Source: CAADGU01 sp035444285
Lineage (GTDB): Bacteria > Chloroflexota > Anaerolineae > Promineifilales > Promineifilaceae
Assembly (NCBI GenBank): GCA_035444285.1
Contig: DAOMOK010000017.1
Location: 1 to 64,000 of the forward strand
Direction of reading: 5' to 3'
Length of the DNA: 64,000 bases
Positions 17,047 through 24,173 of this stretch are shown piece by piece. The notes under the pieces are model-generated. The model had not been told where the DNA came from. It saw only the letters and a list, made by a program, of their open reading frames with translations, and did no database searches. Positions within the stretch are counted from its first letter, which is position 1; each line of letters opens with the position of its first letter. Both the position numbers and the translations under genes were made by a program.

Positions 17047-18213
17047 ATGTCCAAAATGGCGCAGGATATTCTGATTTTGGAGCCGGATAAGGAGTTTGCC
17101 GACCGGTTGGTTCAGGCACTGCACGAGGTAGGGTCGTTCTCTATCACCGTGGTGCCCACGCTCAAAGAAGCCTGCCTGCATCTGGTGCAGTCGCCCAAAG
17201 AGATGGCTTTTGTGCCCATCCATGAAGGCGCAAAGATCACCCGCTCATTGCGCGCCATCCAGCCAGACCTGCGCCTGATTCTGATTACCCCTACCGCCGA
17301 TGTGGATATTCCCGTCACCTATTCCGGGCGCGTGCAGGGCGTGCTCATCAAACCGCTGTTGGCCGTAGACTTGCCGGCGATGATGCAAGAGGCGCTGGCG
17401 CAACCATTTTATGTGCGGGAAGTGGCGGAAGACGAAGCGCCGGCGCCAGGGCAGACTTTGGACACGGCCGTGCTGGTCAGTACCCTGCATCAGGCCGAGT
17501 GGGGGCATTTTGTCAAGGGGGCCATCTTTGCCCGCGAGCAAAAATTGCTGGCGTATTGGGGCGATTTGAACGAACGGGAATGCGCTACGGTGGCCCTACA
17601 TGTGGGCAAAGGGTGGTCTGACACCGCCTCTTGGGAGCGGCTGCAATTTCTGCATTTACCGGCGCGGGCCGGTGATTTGCTGCTGTACACCTGCCAGATG
17701 CCGCCTCATTTTTTGCTGACGTTGGTGGCGCTGCCGGAAACACCGGTGGGCGAACTGCGGCGTTACGCCGCTTCACTGGCGGCGCGTTTGGGTGATGTGG
17801 CCGAGGGGCGGGCGCAACTGACCGGACAATCCTTTCAATTTGCGGTTAAGGGAGAGAATGTTCACGGCCGTGTTACCTATGCCATTGTCTGGCGGCCACT
17901 GGAACCAATGGCCGACGCCCTGGAAGAACCACTGCGCCAGGCGTTGCTGCGGCTGGCCGGAGCCAATGGCTGTGTTCTTAATCACATCGCCATCCAGCCA
18001 GACCTGGTACACATTTTGGTCACTTGCCCGCCAGGGCGGGATGCAAACTGGGTGGCGGCACTGTTTAAGAGTGGCTCCGAACAGACCATCCAGCAAGAAT
18101 ATGGCGTGGTGGTCAGCCTGTGGGAAGCCGGTTTTTATGCCACCGAAGCCAGCCGCCCCCTGACACAGGCCGAACTGAACTTGTTCCTGGAACACAGCCC
18201 GGTATTGTCGTAG
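17047..18213 (+). CDS. Pseudo-receiver - roadblock-like - IS200 (Y1/HUH)-like fusion protein
   Basis: A 388-aa protein. Residues 3-120 fold like a response-regulator receiver (ILILEPDKEFADRL at the start, VLIKPL with the conserved Lys), but the phospho-acceptor strand reads AFVPI with no Asp. Residues ~145-245 resemble a roadblock/LC7 domain (VKGAIFAREQKLLAYWG ... LLTLVALPETPVGELR). Residues ~275-370 resemble the IS200/REP-associated Y1 transposase core: TYAIVWRPLE, then a helix, IQPDLVHILVTCPP, and LWEAGFYATEA. The usual DHVHLLV metal-binding motif is DLVHILV here, so the first His is lost and catalysis is doubtful. It may be a domesticated nucleic-acid-binding signalling protein. The domain calls are by eye. 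Confidence 0.55.
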   Translation: MSKMAQDILILEPDKEFADRLVQALHEVGSFSITVVPTLKEACLHLVQSPKEMAFVPIHEGAKITRSLRAIQPDLRLILITPTADVDIPVTYSGRVQGVLIKPLLAVDLPAMMQEALAQPFYVREVAEDEAPAPGQTLDTAVLVSTLHQAEWGHFVKGAIFAREQKLLAYWGDLNERECATVALHVGKGWSDTASWERLQFLHLPARAGDLLLYTCQMPPHFLLTLVALPETPVGELRRYAASLAARLGDVAEGRAQLTGQSFQFAVKGENVHGRVTYAIVWRPLEPMADALEEPLRQALLRLAGANGCVLNHIAIQPDLVHILVTCPPGRDANWVAALFKSGSEQTIQQEYGVVVSLWEAGFYATEASRPLTQAELNLFLEHSPVLS

Positions 18214-18271
18214 GGGGAACTTGGCGATGAGAGATTGCGCCTCACCAATCTCCCAATCTTAAATCTCCTTC

Positions 18272-18395
18272 GTGTCATTAGTTTTTTGCCATGACTACAG
18301 CGGATAAAGAAATGAACGGATTCCTCTCTGGAAATTTATCCGCTTATTTCTCCATCCGTTGTAGTCTTAAGGGGGTGGCGAAAACTTCGTGACAC
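18272..18395. mobile_element. Palindromic MITE-like element, about 124 bp
   Basis: The ends are GTGTCA (18272) and TGACAC (18395). The two halves align over their whole length as imperfect inverted repeats, for example GACTACAGCGGAT against ATCCGTTGTAGTC. It contains no ORF. Heptamer repeats (aatctcc type) flank it on both sides in the menD leader. Confidence 0.65.
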
Positions 18396-18465
18396 TAACC
18401 AATCTCCAATCTCAAATCTCCATGAGGAATGGGCAAAAATCCCTTGATTGAGGGAAAATAGATGA

Positions 18466-20331
18466 ATGGAAAATCCCAACATCACCTGGGCGCAGATTTT
18501 TGTGGATGGGTTGTCGCAGGCGGGGTTGACGGCCGTTGTCATTGCCCCCGGTTCCCGTTCCACCCCGTTGACGTTGGCCTTTGACGCTCATCCGACGGTT
18601 GAGGCATTTGTGCATCTGGATGAGCGCAGCGCCGGATTTTATGCGTTGGGTATGGCGGTGGCGCTGGATCGGCCGGTGGCGCTGCTGTGTACGTCGGGCA
18701 CGGCCGTAGCCAACTTCCTGCCCGCCCTCGTCGAGGCGCGCATGAGCCACGTTCCGCTGCTGGCGCTCACCGCCGACCGCCCCCACGAACTGCGCCACAG
18801 CGGCGCAAACCAGACCATTGACCAGGTGAAAATCTACGGCGACCAGGTGTTGTGGAGCGTGGACGCCCCCGTGCCCCAGGTGGATGCGCCAGACGTGGTG
18901 CTGCGCCATTTGCACACATTAGCCGTGCGCGCCTATGCCACCGCCAACGGCCTGCCCAAAGGCCCGGTACAGGTGAACTTCCCCTTCCGCGCCCCATTAG
19001 AACCGAAGAGAAATGAGCAGTTGGCAGTGAGCAGTGAGCAGACGGCATTAAGAAATCCAGGTCACGCATCACGGCCCGCCCTGAGGCTGCCGAAGGCCAT
19101 CACGCATCACGCGATCACACGTGGCCTCATCACCCTGCCAGACGCCCACCTCGATTTTCTGGCCGAGACGATTCAGGAAAATCCACGCGGGCTGATTGTG
19201 TGTGGGCCGCGCTGTTCGGGTGGGGAGTTCCCGGCGGCGGCGGCGGCGCTGGCGCGGCAGGCGGGGTATCCTATCCTGGCCGACCCCATTTCCGGGCTGC
19301 GTTTTGGCGAGTGGGTGGCGGACACGGCCGTGTTCAGCGGCTACGAAACATTCATGCAAACCACCCCTGCCTGGCCGGAACCGCAACTGATTTTGCGCTT
19401 TGGCGCGGTGCCTACTTCCAAATGGCTCAATGCCTATCTGGACAAAATCACACCCAACTACCGGTTGCACATCCGCGAAAACGGGGTCTGGGCGGATGAC
19501 AGCCATCGCACCACGCATTTTGTTCAGGCCAACGAGACGGCCGTGTGCCAACTACTGCTGGCCCGCCTGCCCAAACGGGACAACGAGGAATGGCTCACGG
19601 CCGTGACTACCACCGAAAACCGCACCTGGCAGGCGCTAGAATCACATCTGTACGACCCCTATTTTGACGGGTCGGTGGTGGCCGATGTGGTTGACCTGCT
19701 GCCGCCGCAGGCTACCCTGTTTATGGGCAATAGTTCACCGATACGACACCTGGACCAGTACGGCCGTGCCCAAGCCAAGCCCCTCTTTGCTTATGCCAAC
19801 CGGGGCGCCAGCGGCATAGACGGCAACCTCTCCACCGCCCTGGGCATTCAGGCCATGCGCCCGCAGCCACTCGTGGCCGTCCTGGGCGACATCACTTTTT
19901 ACCATGATCTGAATGGATTGTTGCCGGTGGCAAGTGGCCGGTGGCCGATGGCAGAGCCTGCCCTGAGGCCGCCGAAGGGTGACAAGTCGCAAGTGGAGGG
20001 TATTAACCTGCAACCTGCAACCTGTAACCTGCCACTCACTATTATCCTCTTGCACAACGATGGCGGCGGTATCTTCAACCGGCTGCCCATTGCCAACGTG
20101 GAGCCGCCGTTTACCAAACTGTTCCTGACGCCACATGGCCTGGACTTTGAACCGGTGGTGCGCATGTTTGGGCTGGATTTTGTGCGGGCAAACGGCCGTG
20201 ACCATTTCCGCCACTTACTGACCGATAGTCTGGCAGACGGCCGTGCGCGTGTTATTGAAGTGCGCAGCCACAGCCAGACTGATGACCAACGGCGGCGGCA
20301 GCTAAACAGCGCCGTCATTCAATCATTATAA
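18466..20331 (+). CDS. menD: 2-succinyl-5-enolpyruvyl-6-hydroxy-3-cyclohexene-1-carboxylate synthase
   Basis: MenD is the thiamine-diphosphate enzyme that joins 2-oxoglutarate and isochorismate in menaquinone synthesis. The N-terminus shows the family pattern: WAQIFVDGLSQAGLTAVVIAPGSRSTPL, HLDERSAGFYALG, TSGTAVANFLPALVEA and LTADRPHELR. The C-terminal ThDP-binding half has NSSPIRHLD, ANRGASGIDGNLSTALG, LGDITFYHDLNGLL and LHNDGGGIFNRLP. At 621 aa it is longer than usual (about 550-580). The excess is explained by two repeat insertions read in frame: about 40 codons at 19005-19122, and about 38 codons at 19922-20036 between the ThDP motif and LTIILLHNDGG. Whether the second insert is tolerated is uncertain. 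menB follows 84 bp downstream. Confidence 0.92.
   Translation: MENPNITWAQIFVDGLSQAGLTAVVIAPGSRSTPLTLAFDAHPTVEAFVHLDERSAGFYALGMAVALDRPVALLCTSGTAVANFLPALVEARMSHVPLLALTADRPHELRHSGANQTIDQVKIYGDQVLWSVDAPVPQVDAPDVVLRHLHTLAVRAYATANGLPKGPVQVNFPFRAPLEPKRNEQLAVSSEQTALRNPGHASRPALRLPKAITHHAITRGLITLPDAHLDFLAETIQENPRGLIVCGPRCSGGEFPAAAAALARQAGYPILADPISGLRFGEWVADTAVFSGYETFMQTTPAWPEPQLILRFGAVPTSKWLNAYLDKITPNYRLHIRENGVWADDSHRTTHFVQANETAVCQLLLARLPKRDNEEWLTAVTTTENRTWQALESHLYDPYFDGSVVADVVDLLPPQATLFMGNSSPIRHLDQYGRAQAKPLFAYANRGASGIDGNLSTALGIQAMRPQPLVAVLGDITFYHDLNGLLPVASGRWPMAEPALRPPKGDKSQVEGINLQPATCNLPLTIILLHNDGGGIFNRLPIANVEPPFTKLFLTPHGLDFEPVVRMFGLDFVRANGRDHFRHLLTDSLADGRARVIEVRSHSQTDDQRRRQLNSAVIQSL
19005..19122. 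repeat. In-frame repeat insertion in menD (first)
   Basis: gcagttggcagtgagcag heptamers followed by tcacgcatcac units code for AVSSEQ...HASRP...AITHHAIT between two MenD domains. No stop is created. Confidence 0.65.
19922..20036. repeat. In-frame repeat insertion in menD (second)
   Basis: ggcaagtggccggtggc units, a cctgaggccgccgaagg segment (also present in the first insert) and cctgcaacctgtaacctg heptamers code for about 38 residues inside the ThDP-binding domain. Confidence 0.65.
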
Positions 20332-20415
20332 AATCCGCGAAGGACGCGAAATGGCGCTAAAAATCTTCTACGCCTCCGCGCCTCTGCGTTAAATTCAAAT
20401 TCAGGAGAATCACAG

Positions 20416-21252
20416 ATGACAAACTGGCAAACCGTAAAAGAGTACACCGACATTACCTATGAAAAGGCGGACGGCATGGCCCGCATCGCCTTCAACCGGC
20501 CGGAACGGCGCAATGCCTTCCGGCCACAAACCATTGACCAGATGATAGATGCCTTCCGCCATGTGTGGATGGATCAGGAAGTGGGCGTCATTTTGCTCAC
20601 CGGTAATGGCCCCTCGCCCAAAGATGGCGTGCATGCTTTTTGTTCCGGCGGCGACCAGAGTGTGCGCGGTCACGCTGGCTACGTCGGCGACGACGGTGTG
20701 CCCCGGCTGAACGTGTTGGAATTGCAGCGTATCATTCGCACCATGCCCAAGGTGGTGATTGCCCTGGTGAATGGCTACGCCATTGGCGGCGGCCATGTGT
20801 TGCATGTGGTCTGCGACCTTAGCCTGGCCAGTGAAAACGCCGTGTTTGGGCAGACCGGCCCCATTGTGGGCAGCTTTGACGCCGGTTATGGCTCGGCCAC
20901 GCTGGCGCGCATTGTCGGCCAGAAAAAGGCGCGCGAAATCTGGTATTTGTGCCGCCAATATTCGGCACAAGAAGCGTTGGAGATGGGCCTGGTGAACAAG
21001 GTGCTGCCGACAGTGGCGGATTTAGAGCGTGAAGGTGTGGAATGGGCGCAGGAAATTTTGCGCAAAAGCCCTATCGCCATTCGTTTCCTCAAGGCGGCCA
21101 TGAATGCGGATATGGATGGGCAAACAGGGCTGCAAGTGTTGGCAGGCGATTCCACCATGCTGTTTTACATGACGGAAGAAGGAACAGAAGGGAAAAATTC
21201 GTTCCTGGAAAAACGTTCGCCAGATTTTGCCCGCTATCCGTGGCGGCCTTGA
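20416..21252 (+). CDS. menB: 1,4-dihydroxy-2-naphthoyl-CoA synthase
   Basis: MenB closes the second ring of the naphthoquinone by a Dieckmann-type condensation of o-succinylbenzoyl-CoA. This 278-aa crotonase-fold protein has the family signatures: IAFNRPERRNAFRPQTIDQM, FCSGGDQSVRGHAGYVGDDG, LDRIIRTMPK-like segment, VNGYAIGGGHVLHVVCDLSLASENAVFGQTGP (oxyanion hole), VGSFDAGYGSATLARIVG and the C-terminal LFYMTEEGTEGKNSFLEKR. CAGGAG lies 8-9 nt before the ATG. It directly follows menD, forming a partial menaquinone cluster; other men genes are not in the window. Confidence 0.95.
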   Translation: MTNWQTVKEYTDITYEKADGMARIAFNRPERRNAFRPQTIDQMIDAFRHVWMDQEVGVILLTGNGPSPKDGVHAFCSGGDQSVRGHAGYVGDDGVPRLNVLELQRIIRTMPKVVIALVNGYAIGGGHVLHVVCDLSLASENAVFGQTGPIVGSFDAGYGSATLARIVGQKKAREIWYLCRQYSAQEALEMGLVNKVLPTVADLEREGVEWAQEILRKSPIAIRFLKAAMNADMDGQTGLQVLAGDSTMLFYMTEEGTEGKNSFLEKRSPDFARYPWRP

Positions 21253-21327
21253 TTCGTAACCCGTAATCCGTAATCCGTCATCCGTAATCGGACTTCGGGT
21301 CACGGGTCACGAATCACGGATTACCTG
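21253..21327. repeat. 7-bp-period repeat (gtaatcc / gggtcac)
   Basis: Units of gtaatcc, then cgggtcacgggtcacg and gaatcacggattac, make an imperfect hairpin just after the menB stop. The same type follows the Fur-like gene at 24597. Confidence 0.75.
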
Positions 21328-21364
21328 TTTCTTATGTCTCAGTGACTTAGGGGTGTGTGGTTGT

Positions 21365-21378
21365 TACAATATATTGTA
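21365..21378. promoter_or_regulatory. Perfect 14-bp palindrome upstream of pcs
   Basis: TACAATATATTGTA is perfectly palindromic, and its first half is a good -10 hexamer. It could be an operator overlapping a promoter; the regulator is unknown. Confidence 0.4.
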
Positions 21379-21380
21379 TG

Positions 21381-21410
21381 AACCGGCTGACATTGAGTGA
21401 TCAGCCGGTT
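21381..21410. terminator. Hairpin in the menB-pcs gap
   Basis: AACCGGCTGA and TCAGCCGGTT form a 10-bp stem with a 10-nt loop, followed by only TTG. It could be a weak terminator or a leader structure of pcs. Confidence 0.4.
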
Positions 21411-21474
21411 TTGCCAAATATCAAAAGAGGAGCATAGTTACGTTGGAGTGAAACTCTGACGGCCGTGTAAAACA

Positions 21475-22236
21475 ATGGTAGCAGTAGAGGACAGTGAATT
21501 TCGGTTGCGGCGAAAAGTGGCTGCCTGGGGGATTCATCTCCTGACGGCCAGCGGGGTGGTGATGGGTTTTCTGGCCATCCTGGCAATTTTTGAAGGGCAG
21601 TGGCAAATTGCCATGGCGCTCATGCTTATCACCACCATCATTGATGGTTTTGATGGCGCATTGTCACGTCTGGTGCGGGTGAAAGAAGTGCTGCCCGGAT
21701 TTGATGGGGCGCTGCTGGACAACATCGTAGACTTTATGACCTATGTGCTGGTGCCGGCCATCTTCATTTTTCAGGCCAACCTGGTGCCAGAAGCCTGGCT
21801 GGTGGCCACGCCAGCCATCATCTTGCTGGCATCCAGTTATCAATTTGCCCAGGAGGACGCCAAAACAGAAGATCACTTTTTCAAAGGCTTTCCCTCGTAC
21901 TGGAATATCGTCGTTATCTACTTTGTGCTGTTGGGTACATCGCCTACCTTCAATCTGGCGGTGTTGTTGGCTTGCAGCATCATGGTGTTTGTGCCCATCA
22001 AATATCTCTACCCCTCGCGCATGACGGTGGGGCGGGGCGTCACGGTAACGCTCACCGTGTTGTGGGTGGTGGTGACAGGGCTGCTAATCTGGCAATACCC
22101 AACCCTGAACCCCTGGCTTATCGGCGCTTCTCTGTTTTACGTAGCCTATTATGTGCTCTACAGTTTGTATGCCAATGTACGGCCGTTGACCAAACAGCCG
22201 TTGAGCAAACCCAAAAGACCGCTACGTCGCAGATAA
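21475..22236 (+). CDS. pcs: Phosphatidylcholine synthase (CDP-alcohol phosphatidyltransferase)
   Basis: A 253-aa membrane protein with about 7-8 helices. The CDP-alcohol phosphotransferase motif is complete but of the Pcs form: DGFDGALSRLVRVKEVLPGFDG ALLDNIVDF, with the final Asp residues that bind metal and CDP-diacylglycerol. NIVDFMTYVLVPA and FFKGFPSYWNIVVIYF also match bacterial Pcs, which condenses free choline with CDP-diacylglycerol in one step. The product would be phosphatidylcholine, an uncommon bacterial lipid that usually requires imported choline. No Shine-Dalgarno sequence is visible before the ATG. A strong terminator follows immediately after the stop codon. Confidence 0.85.
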   Translation: MVAVEDSEFRLRRKVAAWGIHLLTASGVVMGFLAILAIFEGQWQIAMALMLITTIIDGFDGALSRLVRVKEVLPGFDGALLDNIVDFMTYVLVPAIFIFQANLVPEAWLVATPAIILLASSYQFAQEDAKTEDHFFKGFPSYWNIVVIYFVLLGTSPTFNLAVLLACSIMVFVPIKYLYPSRMTVGRGVTVTLTVLWVVVTGLLIWQYPTLNPWLIGASLFYVAYYVLYSLYANVRPLTKQPLSKPKRPLRRR

Positions 22237-22272
22237 AAAAAAGCGCGTACCATCTGGTACGCGCTTTTTTTT
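22236..22272. terminator. Strong bidirectional terminator between pcs and aroF
   Basis: AAGCGCGTACC and GGTACGCGCTT form a perfect stem with an A-run on one side and a T-run on the other. It serves both convergent genes, and the aroF stop codon overlaps its end. Confidence 0.92.
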
Positions 22273-23290
22273 ACCGCACGTCCCGGCCTACGGCCGTAGC
22301 AATTGCTTTCATATCCCGTACCAGATTGGCAAAACGTTCCGGCTTGAGGGATTGACGGCCGTCAGAGGAAGCCTCTTCCGGGCGTGGATGCACTTCAATA
22401 ATCACCCCATCCGCACCGGCGGCAATGCTCGCCTTGGTCACGCTTTCCACATACTCCCACTTGCCCGTGCCGTGGCTGGGATCGGCAATCACCGGTAAAT
22501 GAGACAACTCCTTAAGCACGGGGATGGCGTTAATGTCAAACGTATTGCGTGTATACCGTTCAAAGGTGCGAATACCCCGTTCACACAGCATCACCCGCGT
22601 ATTGCCGTGGCTCAAAATATATTCGGCGCACATCAGCCATTCCTCAATCAGGCTGCTCATGCCCCGTTTTAGCAGCACCGGGTGCTGTGATTCCCCCACC
22701 GCGTGCAGCAAGGCATAATTCTGCATATTGCGCGCCCCAATCTGCAACACATCCGCATATTGACACACCAGCGGCACCAATGCCGGTTCCATCACCTCAG
22801 TGATGATGGGCATGCCCGTGATTTCGCGGGCCTCGGCCAGATATTGCAGCCCTTCCTCGCCTAACCCCTGGAAGGAGTATGGCGAACTGCGCGGTTTGAA
22901 CGCGCCGCCGCGTAAAATATGTGCCCCGGCTTCTTTACAGGCCAGCGCCGTTTCAATGATCTGACTGCGGCTTTCCACCGAACACGGCCCGGCCATAATA
23001 ATAATTTCATCACTGCCCACCACATGATCGCCGATGGCAAACCGGGTGTTTTCCGGCTTAAATTCGCGGCTGGCAATCTTAAACGGCTTCAGGACGGGCA
23101 TGACCCGTTCCACACCGGCCATACGCTCCAACTGCTCCCGGTTAATGTACCGGTCATCGCCAATAATACCAATCAGGCTGCGCTCGCTGCCAGATGAGAG
23201 ATGCACTTTGTATCCATGATCCTCCGCCCAGGCGACAATGCCTGATTTTTCTTGCATGGAGGCGGTTGGTTTCATAATCACAATCATCAT
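22271..23290 (-). CDS. aroF: 3-deoxy-7-phosphoheptulonate (DAHP) synthase, AroF type
   Basis: This enzyme condenses phosphoenolpyruvate with erythrose 4-phosphate, the first step of the shikimate pathway. The 339 residues comprise an N-terminal ~70-residue ferredoxin-like regulatory domain (MIVIMKPTASMQEKSGIVAWAEDHGYKVHLSSG) and a TIM barrel with IIMAGPCSVESR, LRGGAFKPRSSPYSFQG, IGARNMQNYALL, LLKRGMSSLIEEWLMCAEY and PVIADPSHGTGKWEYV. This is the I-beta family found in Thermotoga and Bacillus, in which the N-terminal domain mediates feedback inhibition. AGGAAA precedes the ATG. It lies downstream of aroH on the same strand, probably under the same aromatic-leader attenuator. Confidence 0.95.
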   Translation of the reverse strand: MMIVIMKPTASMQEKSGIVAWAEDHGYKVHLSSGSERSLIGIIGDDRYINREQLERMAGVERVMPVLKPFKIASREFKPENTRFAIGDHVVGSDEIIIMAGPCSVESRSQIIETALACKEAGAHILRGGAFKPRSSPYSFQGLGEEGLQYLAEAREITGMPIITEVMEPALVPLVCQYADVLQIGARNMQNYALLHAVGESQHPVLLKRGMSSLIEEWLMCAEYILSHGNTRVMLCERGIRTFERYTRNTFDINAIPVLKELSHLPVIADPSHGTGKWEYVESVTKASIAAGADGVIIEVHPRPEEASSDGRQSLKPERFANLVRDMKAIATAVGRDVR

Positions 23291-23318
23291 TTGTTTCCTT
23301 TCCCTTCAATGAAATTGT

Positions 23319-23364
23319 GGCTGGGAGGCTTTAGCCGAAACGTTTCGGCTAAAGCCTCCCAGCC
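23319..23364. repeat. 46-bp perfect palindrome between aroH and aroF
   Basis: Arms of 22 bp (starting GGCTGGGAGGCTTTAGCC) meet at a CG centre without a mismatch. It could be a REP-like element or an RNA hairpin between co-transcribed genes. There is no T-run on the minus strand. Confidence 0.85.
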
Positions 23365-23372
23365 TGATCAAA

Positions 23373-23861
23373 CTAAACAGCGGCTTGCAGAACACGCATC
23401 ATGGCTTCTATGGCATCAATCTGGCGTGGGCGAATGGGGGTAATAGGAGGTAACTCTTTGCGGTCTGGCCGCAGGGAAACGGCGTCGCGCAAATAAACAT
23501 GAACAATGTCACGGGCGGATTTGGTGGTATTCCAATGGATCAGGACGCGAATGCAGTGGTCGAGACTGCCCGGCACATCCATCTCATGGCCGCACAACAG
23601 CGCCACGTCATACCAGCCCAACTGGCGGGCCGCCAGCGCCGGGTAGGTGGCGTTCAGATCGCTGGTGGTGGTGAAATAAACGCTGGCGATGTCATCTGGC
23701 TGCATCTGGTTGGCCTGTACAATGGCTTGCAGTAGTTCGCGGGTGGCGCTAAGAATTTCGCTGGCGTCATTGCGGGCCACAGTGATGGCGCCGCGTATCC
23801 CCCGACAAGCAGTCGCTGCCGGCCATCGTTCTGACTGTGCGTATCCATTTTTGCTGTTCAT
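23373..23861 (-). CDS. aroH: Chorismate mutase, AroH class
   Basis: AroH-class chorismate mutase (Bacillus type, trimeric) converts chorismate to prephenate, the committed step to Phe and Tyr. The 162-aa protein shows CRGIRGAITVARNDASEILSATRELL, FTTTSDLNATYPALAARQLGW, ALLCGHEMDVPGSLDHCIRVLIHWNT and VYLRDAVSLRPD, with the active-site Arg, Cys and Tyr positions characteristic of the family. The start at 23861 is preceded by AAGGGG; an upstream in-frame ATG at 23882 lies in a repeat. The ~50 C-terminal residues are longer than in B. subtilis. Expression is probably controlled by the Phe/Tyr leader at 23984-24070. Confidence 0.93.
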   Translation of the reverse strand: MNSKNGYAQSERWPAATACRGIRGAITVARNDASEILSATRELLQAIVQANQMQPDDIASVYFTTTSDLNATYPALAARQLGWYDVALLCGHEMDVPGSLDHCIRVLIHWNTTKSARDIVHVYLRDAVSLRPDRKELPPITPIRPRQIDAIEAMMRVLQAAV

Positions 23862-23883
23862 GTTCTTACCCCTTCTTGTCATC

Positions 23884-23917
23884 AGACCTGACAGGTTTCC
23901 AAAAACCTGTCAGGTCT
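23884..23917. repeat. Inverted repeat AGACCTGACAGGTTT
   Basis: Perfect 15-bp arms (23884-23898 and 23903-23917) with a 4-nt loop, in the aroH leader just after the attenuator. Related elements occur at 34946, 37150 and 40303. Confidence 0.8.
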
Positions 23918-23925
23918 TGTAAATA

Positions 23926-23959
23926 AAAAGACGCGGCTTTTTGGGCCGCGTCTTGTTTT
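23926..23959 (-). terminator. Attenuator terminator in the aroH-aroF leader
   Basis: On the minus strand AAGACGCGGC and GCCGCGTCTT form a 10-bp stem followed by TTTTTATTT. Its 5' arm can instead pair with GCCGCGCTTGT of the leader-peptide region (24014-24024) over 11 bp with one bulged A. That gives mutually exclusive terminator and antiterminator folds. Confidence 0.75.
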
Positions 23960-23983
23960 ACAGGTTTTGTCGTTTTGCTTTTA

Positions 23984-24070
23984 CTATTTTAGCGCCAAAC
24001 GACCCCCGGCATCACAAGCGCGGCGGCTGCTAAAAAAGTAAAAATAAAAGTTTACAGCAGGTGATTTCAT
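23984..24070 (-). CDS. Phe/Tyr-rich leader peptide of the aroH-aroF operon
   Basis: A 28-codon ORF begins 10 nt after the -10 element of the promoter at 24081. Its codons 8-13 read F-Y-F-Y-F-F in an otherwise ordinary peptide (MKSPAVN before, SSRRACD after). Six consecutive Phe/Tyr codons ahead of a Rho-independent terminator and chorismate mutase/DAHP synthase genes is the classic arrangement for translational attenuation. When charged tRNA-Phe or tRNA-Tyr is scarce, the ribosome should stall there. That leaves the segment at 24014-24024 free to pair with the terminator 5' arm, so transcription continues. The peptide itself needs no function. No family is known to me. Confidence 0.75.
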   Translation of the reverse strand: MKSPAVNFYFYFFSSRRACDAGGRLALK

Positions 24071-24080
24071 AACGGCCGTG

Positions 24081-24109
24081 ACTATAACAGTTCGCCAAAT
24101 CATCGTCAA
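24081..24109 (-). promoter_or_regulatory. Promoter of the aroH-aroF leader
   Basis: On the minus strand, TTGACG (24109-24104), a 17-bp spacer and TATAGT (24086-24081). Transcription should start near 24073, a few bases before the leader-peptide ATG at 24070. An ACGGCCGT copy lies in the initial transcribed region. Confidence 0.75.
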
Positions 24110-24130
24110 GTGGCAATTTTGGTGTAAAAT

Positions 24131-24161
24131 AACGATATGTCGTATTTGCGATATGTCGCAA
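24131..24161. promoter_or_regulatory. Tandem operator-like palindromes before the Fur-family gene
   Basis: Two near-palindromes, AACGATATGTCGTATT (24131-24146) and TTGCGATATGTCGCAA (24146-24161), share the core GATATGTCG at a 16-bp interval. They lie just downstream of a -10-like TAAAAT (24125-24130) and immediately before AAGGAG and the ATG. Autoregulation by the Fur-like protein is the simplest reading. Confidence 0.65.
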
Positions 24162-24173
24162 TAAGGAGATCGG

